DNA of 64,000 nucleotides, from NCBI GenBank assembly GCA_049583635.1, contig JBAUWF010000083.1:52094-116093 (forward strand), written 5' to 3'. Source of the stretch: Dokdonella_A sp049583635. Its GTDB lineage: Bacteria > Pseudomonadota > Gammaproteobacteria > Xanthomonadales > Rhodanobacteraceae. Below are positions 1-7,995 of the stretch, piece after piece. The notes below the pieces were generated by a model. The model saw nothing but the letters and a program-made list of their open reading frames with translations, had not been told where the DNA came from and did not search any database. How positions within the stretch are numbered: the first letter of the stretch is position 1; every line of letters starts with the position of its first letter. The position numbers were made by a program, and so were the translations under genes.

Positions 1-2
1 AG

Positions 3-323
3 ATATCCAGCGATATCGAAGCAGTTTGTCTCAAGTGTCTGGAGAAGCAGCTCGACTCGCGCTACCAGACTGCCGCTGCACTCGCGGAGGACTTGACGCG
101 GTTTTTGGACGGCTATTCACCCTTCGGATCCGTGCCGGCAGCGGCTGACGCTGGGCCGGCATCTCGCCTCGAGACCGGCGACATACTGTCAACGGTTCCC
201 CAAAGTGCCCGAGCAGCACAATCCAGAGCCCGCTCGCCCCGCCGTTGGTGGCTGTTTGGACGGAATCAGCCCGAGGCCAGTGACGACCGAGCCGAACCGG
301 GCGTAGCGGACGGCGGGGCGTGA
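3..323 (+). CDS. Ser/Thr protein kinase, C-terminal end (partial)
   Basis: Only the last 106 codons lie in the window; the reading frame is open to the left edge. The visible part begins with the end of a Hanks-type kinase C-lobe: 'CLKCLEK' and then 'RYQTAAALAEDL', the helix that follows the conserved Arg in bacterial PknB-like kinases. After it comes an Ala/Pro/Arg-rich tail with 'RRWWLFG', possibly the start of a juxtamembrane stretch, but no full membrane helix before the stop. It lies 80 bases upstream of the next gene on the same strand and belongs to a kinase/FHA/cyclase cluster. The catalytic core cannot be seen, so activity is inferred from family only. Confidence 0.8.
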   Translation: MSSDIEAVCLKCLEKQLDSRYQTAAALAEDLTRFLDGYSPFGSVPAAADAGPASRLETGDILSTVPQSARAAQSRARSPRRWWLFGRNQPEASDDRAEPGVADGGA

Positions 324-403
324 TCGGTTTCGGACTCCCGAGCGGCAGGACGAGGCGACACTACAAACCGGACAGTAGTTAGGCGGTGCGGGGACACAAG
401 CGC

Positions 404-904
404 ATGACCAACGAGCAAGAAGAGGAACAGCCGTGCACCCATCATGAGGAGCGTATGCACGCTGCGCAGGAGCGAATGCAGGCCGCGCACGCGAAAGCGT
501 GGTGGCGCAACATGACCAAGTTGGTGGGAGAGAACGACCAACAGCTTGCCGTGATCGGGCCGCGTGCCAATGCGACAGCCGAGGATTTGCGAAGTCTGGG
601 CGCGGCGATTGAACGCTGGAAGGCCGGGTTTCCACAGGCACGCCACATCTGGGGACTAGCTGATCTCCTGGAAGGCCGTCATCCGCGAACCCCGCCAATG
701 TATTTCATGATACCCATCATTGTTCCCCTCGACGGAGGCCTCGAGTGGTTGGAAAAAAGTTGCCAGCCGGTGGCCCTGGTTCATGTGGCCGAGGGAACGG
801 ATATGGAAGCGGCTGTAAGCAACCTGTCCGATTGTCTGAGCGCCGTTGACAGCAAACTGGCCTTTATCGAGCACCCTGCGTCGTTCTCCTATTCCAGGCG
901 GTAG
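404..904 (+). CDS. hypothetical protein in kinase/FHA cluster
   Basis: A 166-residue protein I do not recognise. The ATG at 404 is preferred to an in-frame GTG at 386. The N-terminal third is very polar, with a Glu-rich start and a His/Gln-rich helical stretch containing 'MHAAQERMQAAHAKAW'. The middle has a 'GPRANATAEDLRSLG' segment, and the C-terminal half looks like a small alpha/beta domain ('YFMIPIIVPLDGG', then 'PVALVHVAEG'). No signal peptide or membrane helix is visible. It sits between two signalling genes on the same strand, 42 bases before the FHA-cyclase gene, so a role in that pathway is possible but is inferred from position only. Confidence 0.6.
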   Translation: MTNEQEEEQPCTHHEERMHAAQERMQAAHAKAWWRNMTKLVGENDQQLAVIGPRANATAEDLRSLGAAIERWKAGFPQARHIWGLADLLEGRHPRTPPMYFMIPIIVPLDGGLEWLEKSCQPVALVHVAEGTDMEAAVSNLSDCLSAVDSKLAFIEHPASFSYSRR

Positions 905-946
905 GTCGGCATCGGCTACCTTCCACGCCGTAATTGTCCGAGACCC

Positions 947-2521
947 ATGGCCAAGCTGATTGCAATCTCCAACGACGAGCGACAGGAATTCGAGCTGTCG
1001 GCGTTCAATTCCATTGGGCGTCACCCGGACAACACCATCCAGATCCGCGACCGCATCATTTCCAAGGAGCACGCTCAGATCCGCCGCAGCGGGGATGGTG
1101 TGTTCGTTCTACGCGATCTGTCATCCCTGAATGGGACTTTCATCCGCGGCGAGCGCATCGTTGACCGTGTCCTGACCGACGGAGACGAGATCTGCATGGG
1201 CTCGACCAGGCTGCAGTTCGTGGTGCAGCCCGAGGACGAGGTGCTGCAGAAAGTTACCACGGCGCCCGGCCTCACCGAGAGCCTAATCCGCCAGACGATT
1301 GCTCCGGACACGCGCGAGTTTCTGCCCGAGAGCGCGATCAGCGACCAGAAACTGCTGCGGCGCGACTACGAACGTCTGCGCATCGGTCTGGAGCTGGCGC
1401 GCGCCGTCGGCTCCGTGCTCAATCTGGACACGCTGCTGCCGAAGATCGTCGACAAGACCTTCGATCTGGTCGGCGCCGACCGCGGCGCTATCTTGCTCAT
1501 GAACACTAGCGGGGAGCTGGTGGCACGCTACGTCAGGACCCGCGCGGGAAAGGACGACAACATCGTCCTGTCCAACACCGTCATCGACGAGGTCATGCGC
1601 AGCAAGGCTGCCGTATTGTCTTCGGATGCCATGGCGGATTCGCGATTTTCCCGCGCCGACTCGATCATCGTGCAGGGGATCCGCTCGACCATGACGGTTC
1701 CGCTGCTGCACGGCGACGAGATGCTCGGCATCATGCATCTGGACTCGCGCATCGCGGCCAATGCGTTCACCGAAAAGGACCTTCAGATCTGCACCAGCGT
1801 GGCTGCCCAGGCCGCCATTGCCATCGAGAATGCCCGCCTCGCCGAGCGCATCGAAAAGGAAGCCGAGACCCGTGTTCAGATCGCGCGACTCATCCCACCG
1901 GCGGTGGTGGAACAGGTCATGAAGGGCGCACTGGTCATCGAACGCGGCGGCCGCCTCAGCGAGATCACCATGCTGTTCGCGGACATCCGCGGATTCACTT
2001 CGATGTGCGACGGCAAGGCGCCGGACGAAGTCGTCTGGACCCTCAACGACTACTTCGAGGCGATGGTCGATGTGCTGTTCAAGAACAACGGCACTCTCGA
2101 CAAGTTCGTCGGCGACTCGATCATCGGGCTTTTCGGGGCGCCCATCGCTCTGGAGAGTCCGGTCGACAAGGCCATCCAGTGTGCGCTGGACATGCAGGAG
2201 GCGTTGCGCGAGTTCAATCGCACGCGCATGTCCGAGGGCTTGGAAGAGTTGCAGATCGGGATCGGCATCAATACTGGCGAGGTGATTACCGGCAACATCG
2301 GATCCACGCGAGCCATGCAGTACACCGCCATCGGTGATGCCATGAACGTGGCCTCCCGCCTGTGCGGGCTGGCGCAGCCCGGCGAGATCCTCATTTCGGA
2401 GTCGACTTACGCTGCCGTCGCCGATCGTTTCGAGGTGCAGCCGCTGTCGCCGGTCAAGGTCAAGGGCAAGGCTGCCGAGCTGCGCGTGTTCCGGGTGCTC
2501 GGCGCCGCACACGCAAACTGA
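947..2521 (+). CDS. FHA-GAF-class III adenylyl cyclase
   Basis: A 524-residue cytosolic protein predicted to make cyclic AMP. An FHA domain (about 5-95) has the phosphothreonine-binding features 'GRHPDN', 'ISKEHAQI' and 'SSLNGTFI'. A GAF domain (about 145-298) follows, then a class III cyclase catalytic domain (about 335-520). The two metal-binding Asp are D346 in 'FADIRGF' and D390 in 'KFVGDS'; the transition-state Arg is R471 in 'NVASRL'. K386 together with T460 ('YTAIGDA') is the Lys/Thr pair of class IIIb adenylyl cyclases. Guanylate cyclase activity is less likely. The gene lies between an unknown gene and a Ser/Thr kinase. Control by phosphopeptide binding at the FHA domain is an inference. 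Confidence 0.9.
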   Translation: MAKLIAISNDERQEFELSAFNSIGRHPDNTIQIRDRIISKEHAQIRRSGDGVFVLRDLSSLNGTFIRGERIVDRVLTDGDEICMGSTRLQFVVQPEDEVLQKVTTAPGLTESLIRQTIAPDTREFLPESAISDQKLLRRDYERLRIGLELARAVGSVLNLDTLLPKIVDKTFDLVGADRGAILLMNTSGELVARYVRTRAGKDDNIVLSNTVIDEVMRSKAAVLSSDAMADSRFSRADSIIVQGIRSTMTVPLLHGDEMLGIMHLDSRIAANAFTEKDLQICTSVAAQAAIAIENARLAERIEKEAETRVQIARLIPPAVVEQVMKGALVIERGGRLSEITMLFADIRGFTSMCDGKAPDEVVWTLNDYFEAMVDVLFKNNGTLDKFVGDSIIGLFGAPIALESPVDKAIQCALDMQEALREFNRTRMSEGLEELQIGIGINTGEVITGNIGSTRAMQYTAIGDAMNVASRLCGLAQPGEILISESTYAAVADRFEVQPLSPVKVKGKAAELRVFRVLGAAHAN

Positions 2522-2590
2522 ATTGGAATCATGCCGAATTAGGGCGTGCCGAACTGAAATCGTGCACCGAGTCGCGCAAGGGGAAAACTG

Positions 2591-4363
2591 ATGACTGATC
2601 TTTCCGGACGTTCGATCGCGCAACATCAGGTTCTGGCGCGCCTCGGTCGCGGCGGAATGGCCGACGTTTACAAGGTGCTCCATCCGGGCCTTGCAATCCA
2701 CCGGGCACTCAAGGTAATCCGGCCGGAACTTTCCAGCAGTGGCGATTTCAGGGAGCGCTTCCAGCGCGAGGCGCAGGCCATTGCCAGCCTGCGCCATCCG
2801 GGAATCGTGCAGGTGCACGATTTTGGTGAACAGGATGGCTTGTACTACATCGTCATGGAATTCATCGACGGCAACGACCTCGCCAGGGAACTCGCGCAAC
2901 GCGGCAAGTTGCCCGTCAACGAAGGGTGCCGGATCGTCATGGAGGTGCTCGACGCACTCTCCCAGGCGCACAAGGCCGGCATCGTGCATCGCGATGTCAA
3001 GTCCGCGAATATCATGCTTACCAGCGCCGGACGCGCGATCCTTACCGATTTCGGCATCGCCAAGATGCTGGAGTCCGAATCCAGCATGACCCAGACCGGC
3101 ACGGGTGTCGGCACCCCGGCCTACATGGCACCCGAACAAGCCAAGGGTTTGCGCGACATCGGGCCACGTGCCGATATCTACGCGATGGGAGTTGTACTTT
3201 ACGAGTTGCTCACGGGCAGTTTGCCCTACGACGCCGATACGCCGCTGGCGGTCATACACAAGCTCATCAACGACCCGATTCCACTGCCGAGGAAAAGGAA
3301 CCCCGGCATCCCGCGCGCCGTGGAACGCGTGATTCTCAAAGCGACGGCGAAGAATCCCGACGCAAGGTACACCAGTACGCAGGACTTCAAGGTGGCCCTT
3401 AAACGAGCTCTGGGCAAAGTTCCACCCGAGGCGGCGACGACGCAAATCGTGCGTGACAACACTGCCGCGCCGAGGTCGTCGTGGCGGCGGCGGTTGGTGC
3501 TTGGTGGGATCGCCGCACTGGCACTGGTCGGGGCGATCGGCTTCGCCTATGTCCAATCCCGCTCGCCGGCATCGTCCGATTCCCAAGCGACCGACCCGTG
3601 GACCGCGAGCAAGTCCGCCGAAACGTCTGCGAAATCGGCATCAAGCAGCGCGACCTCGGCGCCGGCGCAACAATCGGCCAAGGATCTACAGCGGTCTTCG
3701 GTCAGTTCGGAAACGGCGACTGCGCAGCCCGACACCAAAGCCGCCGTCCTGAACCGGACCGAACACGGCAAGATCGCGATTATCGGCCAGACGGCTAGAT
3801 ACCCTTTTGCGGCGCGCGCGGGCGACACGGTAAGCGTAGCGCTAAGGCCCGAATTCAAGGCCGCATTCATGACGTTGCGCGCGCCCGACGGCAGCCAAGT
3901 TGCAACCAGTAGTGGTAATCCTCTTGTGCCCCGGGATCTGGTAATCCGGAACCAGAAGTTGCCGGCCGACGGGACCTACACCGTGGAAATCGGCGGCGCG
4001 GGAAGCAACAAAGGGGCGTATACATTGGGCATCGCTCGGCCCGCCTATCAAAACGTGCCGCTCAAATTGAATACCGAAACGGCAGGTCATATCGATTTTC
4101 CCGGCAAAGGTTATTGGTATCGGTTCGAAGGACACGCGGGCACCCGAATCCGGATCGTGTTGAGCCCCGGGTTTACAAATATGTATCTGGGGCTGTACGC
4201 GCCGGACGACTCAAGACTGGCTTGGGCTAGCGGCAACCCTTACGTGGCCAACGACCTCGAGATCCGTGATCAACCTCTGGCCGTCGACGGACGATACGCC
4301 GTGCTCGTAGTCGCAAACGATGCCGGCACCGGCAAATACGCACTGGCCGTGACCTCACATTGA
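2591..4363 (+). CDS. membrane Ser/Thr protein kinase with two periplasmic PPC-like repeats
   Basis: A 590-residue Hanks-type kinase. The N-terminal kinase domain (about 10-275) has the glycine loop 'GRGGMADVYK', ATP lysine K41, 'HRDVKSAN' with catalytic D135, 'DFGIAK' at 153-158 and 'GTPAYMAPEQ'. One transmembrane helix lies at about 301-320. A Ser/Ala/Gln-rich linker follows, then two homologous beta-rich repeats (about 391-483 and 490-587), each with 'LxAPD', 'ASGNP' or 'SSGNP' and a closing 'DGxYxVxV' motif, as in PPC (bacterial pre-peptidase C-terminal) domains. The kinase domain should be cytoplasmic and the repeats periplasmic, a sensor arrangement. It lies 69 bases after the FHA-cyclase gene and next to a small FHA gene, the two likeliest partners. 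Confidence 0.92.
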   Translation: MTDLSGRSIAQHQVLARLGRGGMADVYKVLHPGLAIHRALKVIRPELSSSGDFRERFQREAQAIASLRHPGIVQVHDFGEQDGLYYIVMEFIDGNDLARELAQRGKLPVNEGCRIVMEVLDALSQAHKAGIVHRDVKSANIMLTSAGRAILTDFGIAKMLESESSMTQTGTGVGTPAYMAPEQAKGLRDIGPRADIYAMGVVLYELLTGSLPYDADTPLAVIHKLINDPIPLPRKRNPGIPRAVERVILKATAKNPDARYTSTQDFKVALKRALGKVPPEAATTQIVRDNTAAPRSSWRRRLVLGGIAALALVGAIGFAYVQSRSPASSDSQATDPWTASKSAETSAKSASSSATSAPAQQSAKDLQRSSVSSETATAQPDTKAAVLNRTEHGKIAIIGQTARYPFAARAGDTVSVALRPEFKAAFMTLRAPDGSQVATSSGNPLVPRDLVIRNQKLPADGTYTVEIGGAGSNKGAYTLGIARPAYQNVPLKLNTETAGHIDFPGKGYWYRFEGHAGTRIRIVLSPGFTNMYLGLYAPDDSRLAWASGNPYVANDLEIRDQPLAVDGRYAVLVVANDAGTGKYALAVTSH

Positions 4364-4398
4364 TCGGTGCAAGCCGGTGTAGTCAGGAGGATTCCTCG

Positions 4399-4776
4399 AT
4401 GGAAACCATGGCGCACCGCGCTATTGATCCTTCGGACTCTCGCGCCGACCTACCCAGAGTGGAGTTGCGTTATCGCGGCCAATTGCTGCAACTGGATGCA
4501 TCGTCGCCGCCGTGTTCGCTCGGGCGCCGGGACGATTGTTCGCTGATGATGGAATTTGAACGCGTGGCGCGCCAGCACGCGCTGATCGAATACGCGCGCG
4601 GCTATTGCATGATCCGGGATCATTCCACCAACGGCACTTGCTTGACCTTGGGCGACGACAGCGAACCGTATATACACCGCGAAACAATGCGGCTCGTGCG
4701 GCATGGCACGATCAGCCTGGGCAGCAGCGCCGCGACCAATCCGGATCACCTGGTGTCCTTCCGCTGCGTGGTGTGA
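4399..4776 (+). CDS. FHA domain protein
   Basis: A 125-residue protein made almost entirely of one forkhead-associated domain. The ATG at 4399 is chosen because AGGAGG lies 8 bases upstream (4385-4390); an in-frame upstream ATG at 4360 would overlap the kinase stop. FHA features are 'SLGRRDDCSLMM', then 'ARQHALIEY' and 'DHSTNGTCL', giving the Arg, Ser/Arg-His and Asn positions that bind phosphothreonine. In the second motif the usual Ser before xxH is Arg. There is no signal peptide or membrane segment, so it is probably a cytosolic adaptor. It starts 35 bases after the kinase gene and is likely cotranscribed; the autophosphorylated kinase is the natural ligand candidate. Confidence 0.85.
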   Translation: METMAHRAIDPSDSRADLPRVELRYRGQLLQLDASSPPCSLGRRDDCSLMMEFERVARQHALIEYARGYCMIRDHSTNGTCLTLGDDSEPYIHRETMRLVRHGTISLGSSAATNPDHLVSFRCVV

Positions 4777-4995
4777 GCTGCGGTCCGTATCGCGCCGGAA
4801 CAAGGCTTCGCGTCAGCGAAGCTGCCGCTTGATGGACTTGCTGCGAAAAAAGCACGGCTTCCGATTTTCCGTGAGGTTGGTATGCTCGCGATATCCTCGA
4901 ATTGCCAACGCCCCGGATCACGCGATCAGAGTTGTCCGGCCGGCTCGCACGGCGGGCCCCGTTGCGAATCGGTCATGTCGACCACGGGAGAGCTC

Positions 4996-5772
4996 ATGAT
5001 CAAGAATTGCCTGCGTACCGTTCCAGCCGCTTGTCTGGTGACCTTGTTCCTTACGGCCTGTAGTGGCGCTTCCCCCGACAGCGACTCGGCCGCATCGGTT
5101 GGCGGCTCACCGACGGCGTTACCGCAACGCGCCGGCGCCAATACCGGGCAGCTCGCATCGTTCGCGGGTGAAGATATCTGCAAGATCCTGTTGCCGGCCG
5201 ACATTCAACGGCTGTTTGCGCCGCAGGCTGAGGTGAAAACGACGCCGCGGATCAGCAAGCGGCGCGCAGCTTGCAGTTACGTCTGGCCCCGGCCCGACGC
5301 CGAGGAGCGCCGCAAGGCGATGATGGCGGAGATGGTCCGGCAGATGCACCCGGGCGGGGATGCAACGAAGTTGGCATCGCGCGCGTTTTCGACCAACTAT
5401 TCGATCAGTGTCAGTTTGCGTGAAACGCGTGCCGGACCCGGGAATTTCGTCCCGAAGAAACTCTCCGATACGGAGATTGAGGCCCGTGTCCAGCGGGTGC
5501 GCAAACGCGCCGAAAAAAAATTGACCGACACCCAGAAACAGGTTGTTGGCGCACACGGAGTCGAGCGCATGGCCGGCGACATGTTGCGCGCGGCCAACGA
5601 GCGCAAGGTGGTCGAGGGTGTTGGCGATGCCGCCTACTGGAGTTCTGTCGGCAGCGGGTCGTTGCGGGTGCTGGTCGGCCATCAGGAACTTGTCATCGGG
5701 GTCAATGTGGCGGATGACGAGGCCGGGAACCTGCAAGCGGCGAAGAACATTTACCACGCGGTGATGCGCTGA
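4996..5772 (+). CDS. hypothetical lipoprotein
   Basis: A 258-residue exported protein. The ATG at 4996 is chosen because a lipoprotein signal peptide follows directly: Lys at position 3, a hydrophobic core and the lipobox 'LTAC' with C22. A 'GGGAG' lies 5 bases upstream. The mature part begins with a Ser/Asp/Gly-rich linker and then a folded region containing two Cys ('DICKIL' and 'AACSYVW') that could pair. A highly charged helical segment with many Arg/Lys lies at about 150-200. The end is a beta-rich region ('VEGVGDAAYW', 'LVIGVNV'). Similar 'GxGDAA.W' segments occur in bacterial lipoproteins of unknown function. I do not assign a role. It does not obviously belong to the preceding kinase cluster, from which it is separated by 219 bases. 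Confidence 0.75.
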   Translation: MIKNCLRTVPAACLVTLFLTACSGASPDSDSAASVGGSPTALPQRAGANTGQLASFAGEDICKILLPADIQRLFAPQAEVKTTPRISKRRAACSYVWPRPDAEERRKAMMAEMVRQMHPGGDATKLASRAFSTNYSISVSLRETRAGPGNFVPKKLSDTEIEARVQRVRKRAEKKLTDTQKQVVGAHGVERMAGDMLRAANERKVVEGVGDAAYWSSVGSGSLRVLVGHQELVIGVNVADDEAGNLQAAKNIYHAVMR

Positions 5773-5773
5773 G

Positions 5774-6115
5774 CGCAACGAGGCGTTGCGTGATCTGGTG
5801 CGTGGGTGGAATGCGGCCAGGCATTACCTGCGCCAGGCGCGGCAACGACTGAAGTCGTTCCTGCTCATGCACGATGTGCGCTATGTCGGTCGGGCCAGCC
5901 GGGAACCGGTACATTGACGCTGGCTGTTGGAGTTGGTGTTTCCAGGCCCCTGGTCGCAGATTGCGTTCGCCAAACACCGACGCGCGATCGAATATCCAAT
6001 GGCGCAGCGCGAGCGACTGGAAACGGCACGGTGCGAAGCCGCGCCGCAGTGGCGGTTTCACCCCGTGGTGCAGGCGATCCAGGCTTTGCGTGGCGTGCAG
6101 TTCGCCGTCGCCTGC
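5774..6115 (+). pseudogene. IS110/IS116/IS902-family transposase fragment
   Basis: This stretch between the lipoprotein stop and the end of the FG-GAP gene translates in one frame to a degenerate part of an IS110-type (DEDD) transposase. It begins 'RNEALRDLVRGW', continues 'RQARQRLKSFLLMH', is broken by a TGA, then reads 'RWLLELVF' and ends 'PVVQAIQALRGVQ'. This order matches the central helical region of IS110-family transposases, where 'RDLVRAR...LRRARQRL..FLLRHG' is followed by 'W..PVVEALQALRGV'. Both ends of the element, including the DEDD catalytic region and the C-terminal serine region, are missing. It is a relic and cannot encode an active enzyme. The family call comes from motif recall. 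Confidence 0.7.
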
Positions 6116-7458
6116 TACAGATCGAAAGTGTCCCCGGCCACCGTGTTGCCGCCATCGAAGCCGTCGCTGAAAACCGGGTCGCCAAGGTAACCCTGGACAT
6201 AGGCGGCGCCAGGCGTGAAGGCTTCGTCTTCGGGACCGCCGACGATGACGGTACTGCGGAAAGCGACCGATGTGCCGTAGGCCTTCTGGCCCCCGGCGTC
6301 GGAAGCGATGAGTTGGCCGTCCGCCAGCCAGTGGCCCGGCATGTCGCGCAGAAAAAAGTACACGGCTCCGGAATTTTCGGCTGCCTGATCGTCGCCGGGC
6401 GCGCCGACGACAATATGATCGCCATCGATCGCCACCGCGCTGCCGAATCCGTCCGTGTCGGCACCGGCGGTGAAGATGATGGGGTCGGCGTTGCTGGTGC
6501 CGTCGAAGATGAATACGCGCCCCGCAGTGCCGGTGTTCTGGGGCGACGGGGCTCCAATGACAACGGTATACAGGCCGAACAGACGATCGACATCCACAGC
6601 GGCGCCGTACATATCGCCAGGAACGGGATCGGTCGGATAGGATTTGCTCGACTCGGTCCAACTGCTAACGATTTGCGAGCGGCCAAAGACATACACCGCG
6701 CCGGTGTTGTTGCCGAACTGGTCATCGAGTGGGGCGCCCATGACCAGACGGTCACCTCGAATGGCTAACGCAGTGCCGGTTTCGCCGGCTTCGTTGCCCC
6801 CGACGAGCGAGTCGCTGTCGGACAGACGACCGATCGGATCCCAGGTCCCTATGCTATTGCGCAAGAACATGAAGACGACGCCCTGGAAGACGTCGGCTCT
6901 GGGCGCGCCAATGGCGATCGTGGTTACCTCATTGGGAGGATCCTCATCCGGCACATCGGTCGAGATATCGACGGCAGTACCGAATTCGTCCCCGGAATTG
7001 GACGGATCATTCGGGAGGAGTTTCGCATTCCGCACCCAGGTGCTGCCGTTCCACTCGAAGACGTAGGCGGCACCGGCGTCGTTGCCGGCCTCGTCGTCAT
7101 CGGGCGAGCCGACGACGATCAGCTCACGATCAACGGCAACATTCGAACCGAAACCGTCGAATTGATTCGCGTCGGTTTCGGCCGTGAGCTTCTGCTCCTG
7201 AACCCAGGTGTCGCCGGAGCGCCGGAACACATAGGCGGCGCCGGCGTTCGTTGCCTCCTGGTCGTCGCCGGGGGCGCCGATCACGGCAACGTCGCCGTCA
7301 ATGTCCACTGCGTGGCCGAAGCCATCCGAATTGTCGGCGTCTGACGCGGTAATGCGTTGTTCCGGGCCGAGCAGTGCCGCGTGGCCAAGCGCTGGGACGA
7401 GCAGAACGGCGAGGGCCGCACCCGACCAGCACAGATGGAGCAAACGATACTGAATCAT
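6115..7458 (-). CDS. secreted FG-GAP repeat protein
   Basis: A 447-residue exported protein. The start at 7458 is preferred because GGAGG lies 4 bases upstream and a signal peptide with a long hydrophobic core and 'GHAA' cleavage site follows. The mature protein is a chain of about seven FG-GAP/integrin-alpha-like repeats, each of the form 'DGFG..V.IDGD..VIGAPGDD....N.GAAYVF'. Such repeats build a seven-bladed beta-propeller that often binds calcium or carbohydrate. The C-terminus carries 'VFSDGFDGG', like the end of another secreted protein in this window (stop at 25258). It is transcribed toward a transposase relic, which abuts its 3' end. The ligand is unknown. Confidence 0.85.
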   Translation of the reverse strand: MIQYRLLHLCWSGAALAVLLVPALGHAALLGPEQRITASDADNSDGFGHAVDIDGDVAVIGAPGDDQEATNAGAAYVFRRSGDTWVQEQKLTAETDANQFDGFGSNVAVDRELIVVGSPDDDEAGNDAGAAYVFEWNGSTWVRNAKLLPNDPSNSGDEFGTAVDISTDVPDEDPPNEVTTIAIGAPRADVFQGVVFMFLRNSIGTWDPIGRLSDSDSLVGGNEAGETGTALAIRGDRLVMGAPLDDQFGNNTGAVYVFGRSQIVSSWTESSKSYPTDPVPGDMYGAAVDVDRLFGLYTVVIGAPSPQNTGTAGRVFIFDGTSNADPIIFTAGADTDGFGSAVAIDGDHIVVGAPGDDQAAENSGAVYFFLRDMPGHWLADGQLIASDAGGQKAYGTSVAFRSTVIVGGPEDEAFTPGAAYVQGYLGDPVFSDGFDGGNTVAGDTFDL

Positions 7459-7640
7459 AGAGCCTCCCTCAGGCATCTACGCGTTGACACCGTAAACACA
7501 CTTTTTCGCACGAGTCAACAAGGCCGCGATCCGGGATGTCGGTAGCGGGTTGATTGACCGGATGTCGACCGCATCTCGCAGGGAATGTGGCAGGCGTATG
7601 CTGTAACGCAGAGCCTGATCAACGTTTTCCGGAGATGGTG

Positions 7641-7907
7641 ATGGCAACCGGTTGGGCCGGCGACGGCGCCGTACAGGACCAGATCGACGCGACGGTCAAG
7701 GACGCGATCAGGCGTGCTCGCAGCGAAATGCGACGCGGCCCGAGTCGCACACGTTGTGAAGAATGCGACGAGACGATCCCGCCGGCGCGGCGCAAGGCGG
7801 TGCCGGGTGTGCGTCTGTGCGTCGCCTGCCAGGAATCACACGATCGCGAAAAGGCCGGAGTCGGCGGCTACAATCGTCGCGGCAGCAAGGACAGCCAGTT
7901 GCGCTAG
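7641..7907 (+). CDS. ybiI: DksA/TraR-type C4 zinc-finger protein YbiI
   Basis: An 88-residue protein, the length of E. coli YbiI, and similar along its whole length as I recall it: it opens 'MATGWAGDGAVQDQID', carries the zinc finger 'CEEC' then 'PGVRLCVACQ', and ends 'GYNRRGSKDSQLR'. The ATG at 7641 is chosen because GGAG at 7631-7634 is well spaced; an in-frame ATG at 7635 overlaps that site. The four Cys should bind one zinc. The long coiled coil by which DksA enters the RNA polymerase secondary channel is missing, so the function stays unknown. It is monocistronic and convergent with the peptidase gene downstream. Confidence 0.9.
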   Translation: MATGWAGDGAVQDQIDATVKDAIRRARSEMRRGPSRTRCEECDETIPPARRKAVPGVRLCVACQESHDREKAGVGGYNRRGSKDSQLR

Positions 7908-7995
7908 AGCAACCTTGCAAACAACGCGACAGCGGGCCGTGCGCGTCCGTGCGCCGGTCAGGTGTCGAAAGCCCGGCCCCGCCTCCGGCATGAAG

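Noticed and set aside
1283..3586. Long minus-strand open frame (767 codons)
   Set aside because: It runs opposite the cyclase and kinase genes, whose protein motifs are intact; its own translation is His/Arg/Gln-rich without domains. It is an antisense shadow caused by GC-rich codon use.
1..4776. Type VI secretion regulatory locus
   Set aside because: Kinase and FHA genes occur in some T6SS loci, but no Tss, Hcp, VgrG or PP2C gene is visible, and the cyclase fusion does not fit.
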